From an uncultured Alphaproteobacteria bacterium (GTDB lineage: Bacteria; Pseudomonadota; Alphaproteobacteria; CAAHEQ01; UBA3637): a stretch of 64,000 nucleotides of DNA. Below are positions 43,698-52,659 of the stretch, one piece after another. Under the pieces are notes generated by a model. It was not told the DNA's origin. It worked only from the letters and a program-made list of their open reading frames with translations, and did no database searches. The position numbers were made by a program, and so were the translations under genes. The stretch covers positions 1-64,000 of the forward strand of contig CAKQGY010000005.1 of assembly GCA_934234055.1 (NCBI GenBank). The letters run 5' to 3'. Each line of letters starts with the position of its first letter. The stretch's first letter is position 1.

Positions 43698-44668
43698 TAT
43701 TTTAGAATTCCTTTAAGTATGTTTTCAATTTTTTCAGGTTCATTAAACACGAAATGCCCCCGCACGACAGTGATTTTGCCTTGAATATCTTTGGGGATTT
43801 TGACATAGTCTTTTGTCGTTGTCAACAGGGGCAATCCCTGCGCATCAGCCAACAACTGTTCAATGTCAAAGCGCGTATAAAAACAGTGATCCGGAAAAGG
43901 GATTTTAGCGATCAATTCAATTCCGGCCTGTTCCAACATATGAAAAAATTTATCCGGTTGTCCGATACCGGCAAAGGCCGTTACTTTTTTGCCTTTCAAG
44001 GATTTTATTAACGCAGGATCCGGTTGAAAGGATCCGTGTAAAATCGGCATATCGGGGTCCAGTTTACGGACCAGATTTTGCACGCCCGCTGTATCGGCGC
44101 CGGCAATGATGACAACATCGGCACGTTTCAGGCCGCGTTCCACCGGCTCGCGTAAAGGTCCCGCCGGTAACAAGCATTGATTACCAAAGCCTTGCTTGCC
44201 GTCCACGACTAAAAACGAGATCGTCTTGATCAGATTCGGGTTTTGAAAGCCGTCATCCATAATCAAGGCTTTGGCTCCTTTTTGCACTGCTTTTTGTGCT
44301 CCGCGCACACGGTGATGATCCACTACCGTCGGCGCCTGCTCGGCCAGCAACATTGCCTCGTCTCCGACATCCAAAGCTGTTGTTTTTGCATCTACCAAGA
44401 CATTTTGTTGCTTGCTTTTATATCCGTGATTCAGGAAAAAATACGGCACCTTGTGTTGCGCTAAAATAGCCCCCAAGGCCAAGCACACCGGTGTTTTTCC
44501 CGTTCCGCCGACCGACAGATTACCGACACAAATCACGGGAATGTCCACTTGATAGGGACAAGCTCGCTGTATCCGTCGTGCCACTGACCAGCCATACAAT
44601 CGCCCCAGCGGTGATAACAGTGTGGCCAACTTCCCTTTTTTCTGATACCAAAACCGGGGTGCTTTCAT
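43697..44668 (-). CDS. lpxK: Tetraacyldisaccharide 4'-kinase
   Basis: A 323-residue kinase that phosphorylates the 4' position of the lipid A precursor at the inner membrane. The P-loop GNLSVGGTGKTPVC (residues ~55-70), the DEAMLLAEQAPTVV region and IMDDGFQN are typical. ATG 44668 has GAAAGGAG about 6 nt upstream; a longer frame upstream lies inside waaA and is rejected. It overlaps waaA by ATGA. Confidence 0.96.
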   Translation of the reverse strand: MKAPRFWYQKKGKLATLLSPLGRLYGWSVARRIQRACPYQVDIPVICVGNLSVGGTGKTPVCLALGAILAQHKVPYFFLNHGYKSKQQNVLVDAKTTALDVGDEAMLLAEQAPTVVDHHRVRGAQKAVQKGAKALIMDDGFQNPNLIKTISFLVVDGKQGFGNQCLLPAGPLREPVERGLKRADVVIIAGADTAGVQNLVRKLDPDMPILHGSFQPDPALIKSLKGKKVTAFAGIGQPDKFFHMLEQAGIELIAKIPFPDHCFYTRFDIEQLLADAQGLPLLTTTKDYVKIPKDIQGKITVVRGHFVFNEPEKIENILKGILK

Positions 44669-45930
44669 AGGATACTCCTTTCTTTCAAGACATGACAAAC
44701 CCGATCCAACACCGCCATTTCCGAGCACGCCAACACTTCGGCTGCGGCTTTGATTGGCGTTTGCCGGTCCGGATTTTTTAAGTAGAATAAAAGTTGCTGA
44801 TACAGTGCTTCTTTATCGGCCACTTCAATCAACGCATGAGCCCCCTTGCCCCGAGCGACAATTTCGCGAAAATTAAAGGCGTGAGGGCCGATAAAAACCA
44901 ATCGTCCCAAGCGCATCGGTTCCAGCATATTTTGCCCGCCGAATTTGACCAACGACCCGCCCACAAAAACAATCGACGCCAGTCGGTAAATCAATCCCAT
45001 TTCCCCCAATGTATCGGCCAAATAAACCTGTGTATCGGGGGTGATTTGCTCCCCGCGTGAGCGTATGGCTACCTTTAATCCGCGATCGGCAAAAGCCTTT
45101 TCAACCACTTCGCGTCGGTTCGGGTGTCGTGGTGCCGAAATCGTCAAAAGATCCGGAAAATCAGCCAGCAATCGAGCATGCACATCGGCCATTTGCGCTT
45201 CTTCATCGCTGTGTGTACTGCCACCCACCCAACATGGACGCTTTCCGATCTGATTCAACAAGGTATCCAATTGCTCTTGAGAAAAGGGGGCAGGGGGTGC
45301 CGCATATTTCAAGTTTCCGACACATACGGTATCGGCTGCTCCCAGCACTTGCAGACGCCGGGCATCTTCTTGTGTTTGACCGAAAACAAAAGTGAAAAGC
45401 CCCAATATTGCCCGAATAATGCGCGGAAACCTTTGCCAGCGTTGGAATGAGTGATCCGAAATCCGGCCGTTCAGCAAAACCAATGGAATGTCGGCTTGAT
45501 GAATTTCGGACAGCAGATTCGGCCAAAACTCGGACTCAAACCACAGAACGGCATCGGGGTGAAAATGGCGCACAAACCGTCGTGCAGCTGTGGCGAAATC
45601 CACCGGAATATAGGCATGAAAGGCTCGCTCGGGCAATCGCTTGGCCATCAATTCGGCCGAAGTTACCGTGCCCGAAGTCACCATAATATGCAGTTTGGAA
45701 TCGGTCTCTAACAATTTTTTTATCAGCGGTTGCATAGACAGGCATTCTCCGACACTGGCTCCATGCATCCAAATCAATTTTCCTGTGGGTCGGCTTGGCA
45801 ATTTTCTCCCCAACCGTTCGGGAAAGCGTCTGGGGTCCTCTTTGCCTTTCTTTTTGCGTATAAACAGCAAAATCAGAATAAAAGGCGTTGCTAAACAGAT
45901 AAAAATGCGATATAAAGAAAGTAGGTTCAT
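44665..45930 (-). CDS. waaA: 3-deoxy-D-manno-octulosonic acid transferase
   Basis: A 421-residue Kdo transferase attaching Kdo to the lipid A precursor. An N-terminal membrane anchor (residues ~5-23) precedes the N-domain with LIWMHGASVGECLSMQPLI, PVDFATAARRFVRHFHPDAV, ESEFWPNLL and LLNGRISDHSF. The C-domain has WVGGSTHSDEE, ISAPRHPNRR and VFVGGSLVKFGGQNMLEP. First gene of the waaA-lpxK-lpxL operon. Confidence 0.96.
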   Translation of the reverse strand: MNLLSLYRIFICLATPFILILLFIRKKKGKEDPRRFPERLGRKLPSRPTGKLIWMHGASVGECLSMQPLIKKLLETDSKLHIMVTSGTVTSAELMAKRLPERAFHAYIPVDFATAARRFVRHFHPDAVLWFESEFWPNLLSEIHQADIPLVLLNGRISDHSFQRWQRFPRIIRAILGLFTFVFGQTQEDARRLQVLGAADTVCVGNLKYAAPPAPFSQEQLDTLLNQIGKRPCWVGGSTHSDEEAQMADVHARLLADFPDLLTISAPRHPNRREVVEKAFADRGLKVAIRSRGEQITPDTQVYLADTLGEMGLIYRLASIVFVGGSLVKFGGQNMLEPMRLGRLVFIGPHAFNFREIVARGKGAHALIEVADKEALYQQLLFYLKNPDRQTPIKAAAEVLACSEMAVLDRVCHVLKERSIL

Positions 45931-45997
45931 TCGTTTTTCCTGCTGTGTTATAAATTGATGAGCCTATTGTAGAACATCTTTTTGAAAAAGGCAACAA

Positions 45998-46567
45998 ATG
46001 ATTGGCATAATTGCGCAAAATAATACCTGTTTAGACAACCTGATTCGGATTTTGAAGTCGGTACCGGCCGAGGCTTGGCGTCCCAAAACGACTTATGAGG
46101 CGGTTTTGATGGTCTCGCCTTATCCTTCGCAACTACCCCGATTGAATGCACCGGTCATTGCGCTGGGGAACCATTTTCCGCGGGCCGCCCTGCATATTCC
46201 GACCCCGGTTCGTCCGGCCGAGTTGGTGCAAAAAGTGCACCTGTTCTGTGCCCAAAATCGCCCTGAAATTACCTTTGAAAACAATCGGTTTATTTTCCAA
46301 AAAGACAAGCGTCTTTTACTGGATAAAATGGAAAACAAACAAATCGCTCTGACGGAAAAAGAGTGTGAATTGCTGGCGGTGCTGGCGGCGTCGCGTCCCG
46401 AATGCCTGTCCAAGGAAACCCTGCTTTCCCGGGTCTGGAATTACAGCTCTGATACCGAAACACACACGGTTGAAAGCCATATTTATGCCCTGCGCCAAAA
46501 GCTGGGGGACGCTGCGGATTTATTGATTCAAAGCACACCGAACGGCTATTGCCTGTGGGCGGAATAG
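45998..46567 (+). CDS. OmpR-type winged-helix protein with degenerate receiver
   Basis: A 189-residue protein whose C-terminal ~95 residues form a Trans_reg_C winged helix: ALTEKECELLAVLAASRPE, LLSRVWNYSSDTETHTVESH, IYALRQKL and STPNGYCLW. The N-terminal ~80 residues (MIGIIAQNNTCLDNLIRILK, APVIALG) resemble a shortened receiver but lack the acidic pocket and a clear phosphoacceptor Asp. It may act without phosphorylation. No histidine kinase gene is adjacent. It is divergent from waaA and convergent with lolA (3-bp gap). Confidence 0.85.
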   Translation: MIGIIAQNNTCLDNLIRILKSVPAEAWRPKTTYEAVLMVSPYPSQLPRLNAPVIALGNHFPRAALHIPTPVRPAELVQKVHLFCAQNRPEITFENNRFIFQKDKRLLLDKMENKQIALTEKECELLAVLAASRPECLSKETLLSRVWNYSSDTETHTVESHIYALRQKLGDAADLLIQSTPNGYCLWAE

Positions 46568-46570
46568 GGG

Positions 46571-47188
46571 CTATTTTTTATAGGGATTTTTGAAGTGGAA
46601 CAAGTCCTGGTCCACAGGCACATTGATGCGCGTGTCAAACAAGGATACCGTGGATTTAATTCCCTGCATATCCAAAACTTCCCATTGCTTTAACTGCATA
46701 GAATCCTTGTCAATCACCAGTGTCAGGCTCCCCAATTCTTTGGCCCCTTTTTTATGCGCCGTCACATAGTATTCATCCAGGACATCTTGGACATCTGTCA
46801 CCACAAAAGCCGGATCATCAAACTTCAATTCTTTTTTCAAAATCAGTTCCACAGGCGTTTGAGACAATTCAAAATAGCTGACCTCCTGAGCGTCTTTGTC
46901 ATGATAGATTAAATATCCGCCGTCGGCATAAAATTCCAAGGGTGATCCTTGCTCATACACCAACCGCATCTGCCCGGGTCGTGCCATATACAGTGTCCCG
47001 GTTTGCAAATCATCTTGGATTTTTGAGTTAAATTGTGCAAACTTGGCTTTAATCGTTTTAATCTGATTATAGGCTTTTTCCACTTGCGTCAGGATTTTCC
47101 GATTCGCCGGCGTATTGATTGAATCGTCCAAAGTTGCCCCCACCGGCAAAGCCAGCCCTAAAATAATCATTAAGATCCATTTTTTCAT
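46571..47188 (-). CDS. lolA: Outer membrane lipoprotein carrier protein LolA
   Basis: A 205-residue periplasmic chaperone carrying lipoproteins from LolCDE to the outer membrane. Signal peptide MKKWILMIILGLALPVGA, then the LolA domain with IKTIKAKFAQFNS, QTGTLYMARPGQMRLVYE, DGGYLIYHDKDAQEVSYFEL and VSLFDTRINVPVDQDLFHF. It lies 12 bp after ftsK, the usual FtsK-LolA pairing. Confidence 0.94.
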   Translation of the reverse strand: MKKWILMIILGLALPVGATLDDSINTPANRKILTQVEKAYNQIKTIKAKFAQFNSKIQDDLQTGTLYMARPGQMRLVYEQGSPLEFYADGGYLIYHDKDAQEVSYFELSQTPVELILKKELKFDDPAFVVTDVQDVLDEYYVTAHKKGAKELGSLTLVIDKDSMQLKQWEVLDMQGIKSTVSLFDTRINVPVDQDLFHFKNPYKK

Positions 47189-47200
47189 CCGTTTCCTCCG

Positions 47201-49354
47201 TTATGCGTTATCCGTCGGGACAAGGATTTCACGCTTGCCTGCGATGTTGGGTTTGGAAATGACACCTTCGCGCTCCATGCGATCAATCAAATCCGCGGCC
47301 CGATTATACCCGATTCGTAGTTGGCGCTGGATATAACTGGTGGATACTTTTTTATCGCGCAGGATAATTGCCACGGCCTGATCATAGAGGTTGCCTTCCC
47401 CGATTTCGGCGGTGGCTTCCCCGCCGGTATCGCCCGCGCCGCTGTCCCCGGTTTCGGTATCTGTGATAACGGCTGAGACATATTTCGGTGTGCCTTGATC
47501 CCGCCAAAAGTCAGCCACACGTTTAATTTCGTCTTCGTCTACGAACGGCCCTTGCAAGCGAATCGGTTTGGATCCCGCCGGCCGATACAGCATATCCCCA
47601 TGGCCCAGCAGTTGTTCGGCGCCTTGCTCGTCCAAGATCGTTCGGCTGTCAATTTTATTTGTCACCTGGAATGAAATACGGGTTGGGAAGTTGGCTTTAA
47701 TCAAGCCGGTAATTACATCAACGCTGGGACGCTGGGTGGCCAAGATCAAGTGAATCCCGACGGCACGTGCCTTTTGAGCCAAGCGCAAAATCGGCGGTTC
47801 GGCTTCTTTTCCGCATTGTCCCATCAAGTCCGACATTTCATCTACAATCATCACGATATACGGGAACGGTGTCAGGTCAAACGGTTGCTCCTCAATAATC
47901 GGTCGCCCGGTGGTCGGATCAAATCCCGTTTGTACCCGCCTTGTCAGGCGTCGCCCTTCGGTGGCCGCTTGCCGCAGTTTTTGATTATAGCTTTCAATCG
48001 TTTTGACATTCAATTCCGACATCGCACGATAGCGATCTTCCATTTCGCGCACCGCCCATTTTAACGCCACGACGGCCTTGGGCGGTTCGGTCACCACCGG
48101 TGTCAGCAGATGCGGGATGTGGTTATAAATGGATAATTCCACCACTTTCGGATCCACCAGGATCAGGCGGCATTCTTCGGGCGTAAAGCGATACAACAGC
48201 GACAGTATCATCGTGTTGATTGCAACGGATTTTCCGGACCCTGTCGTCCCCGCCACCAACAAGTGAGGCATTTTTGCCAGATCCGCAAAGGTATCCTTAC
48301 CTCCGATATCTTTTCCCAAGATTAAGGGTAGCGCTCCCGAGCATGCCTTAAATCCCGCGGATTCAATCAGTGTCCTGATAAAGACGGTTTCGCGTTTGGG
48401 GTTCGGCATTTCAATCCCGATGACATTTGAGCCCGGAACGACCGCAATTCGCACCGCCATCGCGCTCATTTTCAAGGCAATATCGTCTGCCAAAGCAATC
48501 ACGCGCGAGGCTTTAATTCCCTCGGCCGGTTCAAATTCATAAAGTGTGGCCACGGGGCCGGCCTTGGCGCCGACGATTTTACCCGTAATGCCGAACTGGG
48601 CCAAAGCGGCCTCCAATGCGCGGGAAATATGCGAAATCATATCCTTGGAAATGGTGGCGCTATTGGCCTTGCCCAGCGTCAATAAATCCGGTGAGGGCAG
48701 GCGATATGCAGTTGTTGGTGCAATCGGTTGAGCAACTTTGACCGGGGTCTTGGGTGGTGCAGCCTTTTTGCGAATTTTTATTTTTTTCAAAGGTTCTACG
48801 GCTCGCTCGGCACGTTTCAAAACCGGTATCAACCGTGCCAACATCGGCGCTTTTTGAATGATGCGCATCAGGATATAGCGCACCGGCAGAGCCAAAGCCA
48901 CCGTTGCTATGACCGCCCAAACAAGCCACAGACCCAATCGGATCCACAGGTTGGAAAAGATTCCCCAGCGTCCCAAATAAAATCCGACAAATCCGCCCGC
49001 GCCTGCCGGCAAATAGCGACATTCCGTCACGGATTGCCCGTTTCCGACTTCCAGCCAGCACCCCAACAAAACCACCAATAGCAGCAATCCGATTCGTCCC
49101 CGCACGCCTTTTCCGCGTATCAGGCAAATACCCCACATAAAGCAGGCAGCAATTACCACCGGTGCCATCAGGCCCAGCCCCTGCCACATCAGGTCGGCGA
49201 TGGTTGAGCCGACCGGGCCCAAGACATTGCGAACCGTCTCTCCTGCCGTGTTCCACGAGGGATCCTCGGGGTGATAGGACCAACACGCCATCGCCAGAGA
49301 TAATCCGACCAGCATATATAAGCAAGACTTTGTCCAAACAATAAAACGTGTCAT
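47201..49354 (-). CDS. ftsK: DNA translocase FtsK
   Basis: A 717-residue septal DNA pump coordinating chromosome segregation with division. N-terminal membrane helices fill residues ~1-165, a short linker of ~60 residues follows (much shorter than in E. coli), then the motor: GTTGSGKSVAINTMILSLL Walker A, LILVDPKVVELSIYN, YIVMIVDEMSDLM Walker B and LATQRPSVDVITG. The C-terminal gamma domain (AIILRDKKVSTSYIQRQLRI and GYNRAADLIDRMEREGVI) recognises KOPS-like sites. One base separates it from hdaA. Confidence 0.97.
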   Translation of the reverse strand: MTRFIVWTKSCLYMLVGLSLAMACWSYHPEDPSWNTAGETVRNVLGPVGSTIADLMWQGLGLMAPVVIAACFMWGICLIRGKGVRGRIGLLLLVVLLGCWLEVGNGQSVTECRYLPAGAGGFVGFYLGRWGIFSNLWIRLGLWLVWAVIATVALALPVRYILMRIIQKAPMLARLIPVLKRAERAVEPLKKIKIRKKAAPPKTPVKVAQPIAPTTAYRLPSPDLLTLGKANSATISKDMISHISRALEAALAQFGITGKIVGAKAGPVATLYEFEPAEGIKASRVIALADDIALKMSAMAVRIAVVPGSNVIGIEMPNPKRETVFIRTLIESAGFKACSGALPLILGKDIGGKDTFADLAKMPHLLVAGTTGSGKSVAINTMILSLLYRFTPEECRLILVDPKVVELSIYNHIPHLLTPVVTEPPKAVVALKWAVREMEDRYRAMSELNVKTIESYNQKLRQAATEGRRLTRRVQTGFDPTTGRPIIEEQPFDLTPFPYIVMIVDEMSDLMGQCGKEAEPPILRLAQKARAVGIHLILATQRPSVDVITGLIKANFPTRISFQVTNKIDSRTILDEQGAEQLLGHGDMLYRPAGSKPIRLQGPFVDEDEIKRVADFWRDQGTPKYVSAVITDTETGDSGAGDTGGEATAEIGEGNLYDQAVAIILRDKKVSTSYIQRQLRIGYNRAADLIDRMEREGVISKPNIAGKREILVPTDNA

Positions 49355-49355
49355 T

Positions 49356-50003
49356 TTATGTTTCCTTTATTTTGTTAAGGGTTTCTTTAATCACAGGGAT
49401 TGTAATTTTGCGTCCTTCGGCCAAGGACAGCGCATCGGCCGTTTCAATAACCTGTTGAATGGTCTGAAAGGAGCGATCCATATGTGTGGTGGCATAGATC
49501 AAAACCGATTCGTCCACCAAGATATGGCGTTCTTGAAAGGCATGACGCAGTACATCGCCGACAAACTTTTCGTCCGGCATAGAAATGACCGCTTTGGGTA
49601 CCGCCATCATACGGGATCGTAAATCCGGCAGGTGAAATTCGGGCACTTTTTCGGCCGTCATTAAAATGGATCCGCCCAAATCCCGAATGAAGTTAAACAG
49701 ATGAAACAGAGCCGTCTCACTGTGCAACTGTTCCAGGTTTTCAATTACGATTTTTTTCTGGAAATAGGGCATAAAAGTATCGGTCAGGTCTTTGGCCTCT
49801 ATGCGCGTATCCGAAAAAATGCCGGCCAGATGTGTTTTGCCCGAACCTTTTTCGCCATAGATCAGAACCGCCGGAAAAGGCCATGCCGGCCATTTATCCA
49901 CCCACGAGACCGCTTCGCGATTACAGGGTGCCACAATAAAATCCGCGCGCCCGAACGCTTTACGATATGACAAGGCCAAAGGCAGTTGAACAAAATCCGT
50001 CAT
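49356..50003 (-). CDS. hdaA: DnaA regulatory inactivator HdaA
   Basis: A 215-residue DnaA-like AAA+ protein lacking the DNA-binding domain IV. Family members act with the sliding clamp to turn ATP-DnaA into the ADP form after initiation. Visible are the N-terminal clamp-binding-like FVQLPLALS, Walker A YGEKGSGKTHLA, the Walker B-like KIVIENLEQL region and a sensor-2-like end. ATG 50003 overlaps the permease stop by ATGA. Its place after DUF2066 and an AI-2E-type permease is typical of Alphaproteobacteria. Confidence 0.9.
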   Translation of the reverse strand: MTDFVQLPLALSYRKAFGRADFIVAPCNREAVSWVDKWPAWPFPAVLIYGEKGSGKTHLAGIFSDTRIEAKDLTDTFMPYFQKKIVIENLEQLHSETALFHLFNFIRDLGGSILMTAEKVPEFHLPDLRSRMMAVPKAVISMPDEKFVGDVLRHAFQERHILVDESVLIYATTHMDRSFQTIQQVIETADALSLAEGRKITIPVIKETLNKIKET

Positions 50004-51076
50004 TTTTTCGGTGCCTCTTTTCCGGTATAAAAGGCTGTTTGCCGATACCATTTCAGGCCACGCCGGATTAAAACGCCCGCGACCGCCGCTACCGGAACGG
50101 CCAACAAAATTCCGACAAATCCGGCCAATACCCCGCCCGCCAACAGGGCAAAGATAATCCAAACCGGGTGCAGGCCGACTTTGTTCCCAACCAAATAGGG
50201 CGTCAGGACATAGCCCTCTAAAATCTGTCCTACGATAAAGATAACAGCCAATCCGCCCCACTGTTCGGCACTAAACCCTTGCATCAGAGCCAAAAAGAGA
50301 CTAAGAACCAATCCCGTCCCAAACCCGATATAAGGGATAAAAGATAAAACCCCGGCCAACAAGCCGATTAAAATGCCGAAATCCAATCCCACCAAGGATA
50401 ATGTTGTGGCGTAATAAAGGGCCAACCCCAAGCAGACCAAAGCCTGCCCGCGAATAAAGCCCGACAAAGTTCGGTTGATCTCGTCCCAAATGCTTTGCGC
50501 TTGTGCTTCGCCGGCTTTTGGAATCAAATTATGCACGGTCATTTGAATCTCCTTCCAATCCCGCAGGACATAAAACAACACCACCGGTGTGATGATTAAC
50601 AAAGCCAGCATATTAAAGATTGCCAACCCGCTGGACAACAGATGACTAAGTCCTGCCCCCACAGCCGACAGAATATCCGTTACCGATCCGCTGACCGCAT
50701 CGGATAACTCATTGATCTGAGCCTGTGTCATATTGTCTTTGGTGTGCATTAAAATCGCTTTTAAATAGTCCCACACATGGTTGGAAAACCGCGGGATTTG
50801 TCGGATAAAGTCAATAATTTGTGTTTGCAGCACCGGCACCAAAATCAACAACAAAGCCACCACGCACAGGCAAAATCCCACTGTGATGATTCCGCTGGCC
50901 ATTCCGTTTGATAGGCGGGCCCGTTCCAATTTATCCGCCATCGGTCGCAGGATATACGCCAACACGAGTGCCAAAATAAACGGCAGCAAAATCGCTTGGA
51001 TTGCGCCGATGAATAAAATCAGAACCAGAATGGCGGCTCCCGATATCAGGTTCGTTTTGGTTAAAAATTGTTTCAT
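50000..51076 (-). CDS. AI-2E/PerM family inner-membrane transporter
   Basis: A 358-residue polytopic protein with about eight predicted helices and family landmarks LPFILALVLAYILRPMADKL near the N-terminus, LSSGLAIFNMLALLIITPVV, FYVLRDWKE, SGFIRGQALVCLGLALYY and GFGTGLVLSLFLALMQG. The transported substrate is unknown; the family includes TqsA (AI-2 export) and Na+/H+ antiporters. ATGA overlaps link it to DUF2066 upstream and hdaA downstream. Confidence 0.92.
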   Translation of the reverse strand: MKQFLTKTNLISGAAILVLILFIGAIQAILLPFILALVLAYILRPMADKLERARLSNGMASGIITVGFCLCVVALLLILVPVLQTQIIDFIRQIPRFSNHVWDYLKAILMHTKDNMTQAQINELSDAVSGSVTDILSAVGAGLSHLLSSGLAIFNMLALLIITPVVLFYVLRDWKEIQMTVHNLIPKAGEAQAQSIWDEINRTLSGFIRGQALVCLGLALYYATTLSLVGLDFGILIGLLAGVLSFIPYIGFGTGLVLSLFLALMQGFSAEQWGGLAVIFIVGQILEGYVLTPYLVGNKVGLHPVWIIFALLAGGVLAGFVGILLAVPVAAVAGVLIRRGLKWYRQTAFYTGKEAPKK

Positions 51077-52167
51077 CTGTTTCCTCCTGTTTGATCCGGT
51101 ATCTCATTTGTCGCCAGCGGCGTCAGATACCACAAAAAATCCTGCTCGGCCGGTTCTATTTGTAAGCCCAATTGTGCCAAGTGCTCCCCCAGTTGTTGCG
51201 CGTCTCCTTTATATTTCAGAACAGCCAGCACTTTATTCGGACGGAATCCCCGTATTTCCCAATGCTCTAAAAAAGTGTTTTTATTCAATTTGTTACGCAA
51301 AGCAGTCCATTGTGCTAGCTTTTGGAAAGGGGCCACAATCCAATACTCGGTCGGTGCACTTAAATCGTTTGTTTTCAGGGCTCGCCACTGTGCTTCTTGC
51401 GCTTTGGTAATCCGCTCCCAGATCACAGGCATCGCGCCCGGCACATCGCCATCCGGCAGTAAAGTATCAAAGGTTACATCGTCCATCCCCTCAATCGCCG
51501 GCAGGTATTGTACCCGCACAGACAGACGCGGCCCCTGTTGCACCAACTCCAACAGCATCACCTGTGCACAGTCATAAGTCTTGGCCAAGGCCTGCCACAA
51601 AGTCGGATTTTGTGTATCCCATGCTTCGCGCGCCAAAGTAATATCGTTCAAATCCCCCATGGGCAAAGTAATTTCGTGGATCGGCGTGGATGGATTATTG
51701 TCTTTGAAATACAAGCTGATCGGATTCGTCTCTTCCAATAAAACCGTTTGTTCGCCCCCGGTAAAAATCGGTATCAAAAGCGTTTTGGGCATTTCTTGGG
51801 TCAGGAACGGAATCTGTCTGGCTGTCAGCCATTTTTGTATTTCGGGTGCCTTAAACCGCACGCTCAACCGAGCCTGATACCGTGTGGCCGAGTTTTTTTC
51901 CTGGGATAACGAGACATTTTGCACCAGATCCGAAATCTGACCTGCCTCTAACAAAGGCACACGCGTCAGGTCATCGGTCGACACCATACGCTTCATCAAC
52001 TCCCAAAAAGCCGTTGTTTGTCCGTCCGCCAGTGCAGCGTCCCGTGATTCGTTGGCACTTTTCAGCTCGGCAGCAATCGGAATATCCGCAACAGTATATA
52101 AATCTGCCCGCGCCGCAGTCAATCCCCATATTAAAAATCCCAAAGTATAAAGTAATTTTTTTATCAT
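51073..52167 (-). CDS. DUF2066 domain-containing exported protein
   Basis: A 364-residue protein with signal peptide ending WGLTAARA near residue 21 and the DUF2066 domain from ~25 to 160 (VADIPIAAELKSANESRDAA, LVQNVSLSQEKN, LLIPIFTGGEQTVLLEETN). The C-terminal half is less conserved. Function unknown; the family is regularly placed before the AI-2E-type permease and HdaA in Alphaproteobacteria. First gene of the DUF2066-permease-hdaA-ftsK-lolA run, divergent from the HIT gene. Confidence 0.88.
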   Translation of the reverse strand: MIKKLLYTLGFLIWGLTAARADLYTVADIPIAAELKSANESRDAALADGQTTAFWELMKRMVSTDDLTRVPLLEAGQISDLVQNVSLSQEKNSATRYQARLSVRFKAPEIQKWLTARQIPFLTQEMPKTLLIPIFTGGEQTVLLEETNPISLYFKDNNPSTPIHEITLPMGDLNDITLAREAWDTQNPTLWQALAKTYDCAQVMLLELVQQGPRLSVRVQYLPAIEGMDDVTFDTLLPDGDVPGAMPVIWERITKAQEAQWRALKTNDLSAPTEYWIVAPFQKLAQWTALRNKLNKNTFLEHWEIRGFRPNKVLAVLKYKGDAQQLGEHLAQLGLQIEPAEQDFLWYLTPLATNEIPDQTGGNR

Positions 52168-52181
52168 TTTTCTTTTTTTTG

Positions 52182-52210
52182 TTGAAACCTGTTTTATTTA
52201 TTGTTATTCT
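52182..52210 (+). promoter_or_regulatory. Promoter of the HIT-family gene
   Basis: TTGAAA (52182-52187), 17-nt spacer, TATTCT (52205-52210), 44 bp before the start codon. Confidence 0.55.
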
Positions 52211-52253
52211 AGCAAAAGAAAATCAAAATCGCAACCTTTTTATGGAGAAAAAA

Positions 52254-52607
52254 ATGGAATATAATGCAAACAATGTTTTTGCCAAAATCTTACGTGGCGA
52301 GTTGCCGTGCAATAAAATTTATGAAGACGACTATGCGTTGGCGTTTTACGACATCAACCCCAAGGCCAAGGTGCATGCTTTGGTCATATCCAAGGGCATG
52401 TTTACCGACTATAATGATTTTGTCAATCACTCGGCCAATGACGAGATTGCCGGTTTTTCGCGGGCGGTGCTGAAAACAGCGGACTTGATCGGTGTGGCTG
52501 AGACGGGCTATCGAATTGTGTTTAACACAGGCAAGGATTCCGGTCAGGAAGTTCCCCACCTGCACGCACATATTTTGGGCGGTGAGCCGCTATCCACGGA
52601 TTTATAA
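52254..52607 (+). CDS. HIT family nucleotide-binding hydrolase
   Basis: A 117-residue histidine triad protein (HINT-like purine nucleotide phosphoramidase group). The N-terminal NVFAKILRGELPCNKIYEDD and FYDINPKAKVHALVISKG are classic, and the triad is VPHLHAHILGG. GGAG at 52244-52247 favours ATG 52254 over ATG 52242. Monocistronic, ending at a bidirectional terminator. The physiological substrate is not known. Confidence 0.94.
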   Translation: MEYNANNVFAKILRGELPCNKIYEDDYALAFYDINPKAKVHALVISKGMFTDYNDFVNHSANDEIAGFSRAVLKTADLIGVAETGYRIVFNTGKDSGQEVPHLHAHILGGEPLSTDL

Positions 52608-52629
52608 GATTATCCCGGTTCAATAAAAT

Positions 52630-52653
52630 TCCCGCTTTCGGCTGCAAGCGGGA
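52630..52653. terminator. Bidirectional terminator between HIT gene and ftsH
   Basis: TCCCGCTT (52630-52637) pairs with AAGCGGGA (52646-52653), followed by TTCTTTTT on the plus strand and preceded by an A-rich run that serves the minus strand. Confidence 0.8.
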
Positions 52654-52659
52654 TTCTTT

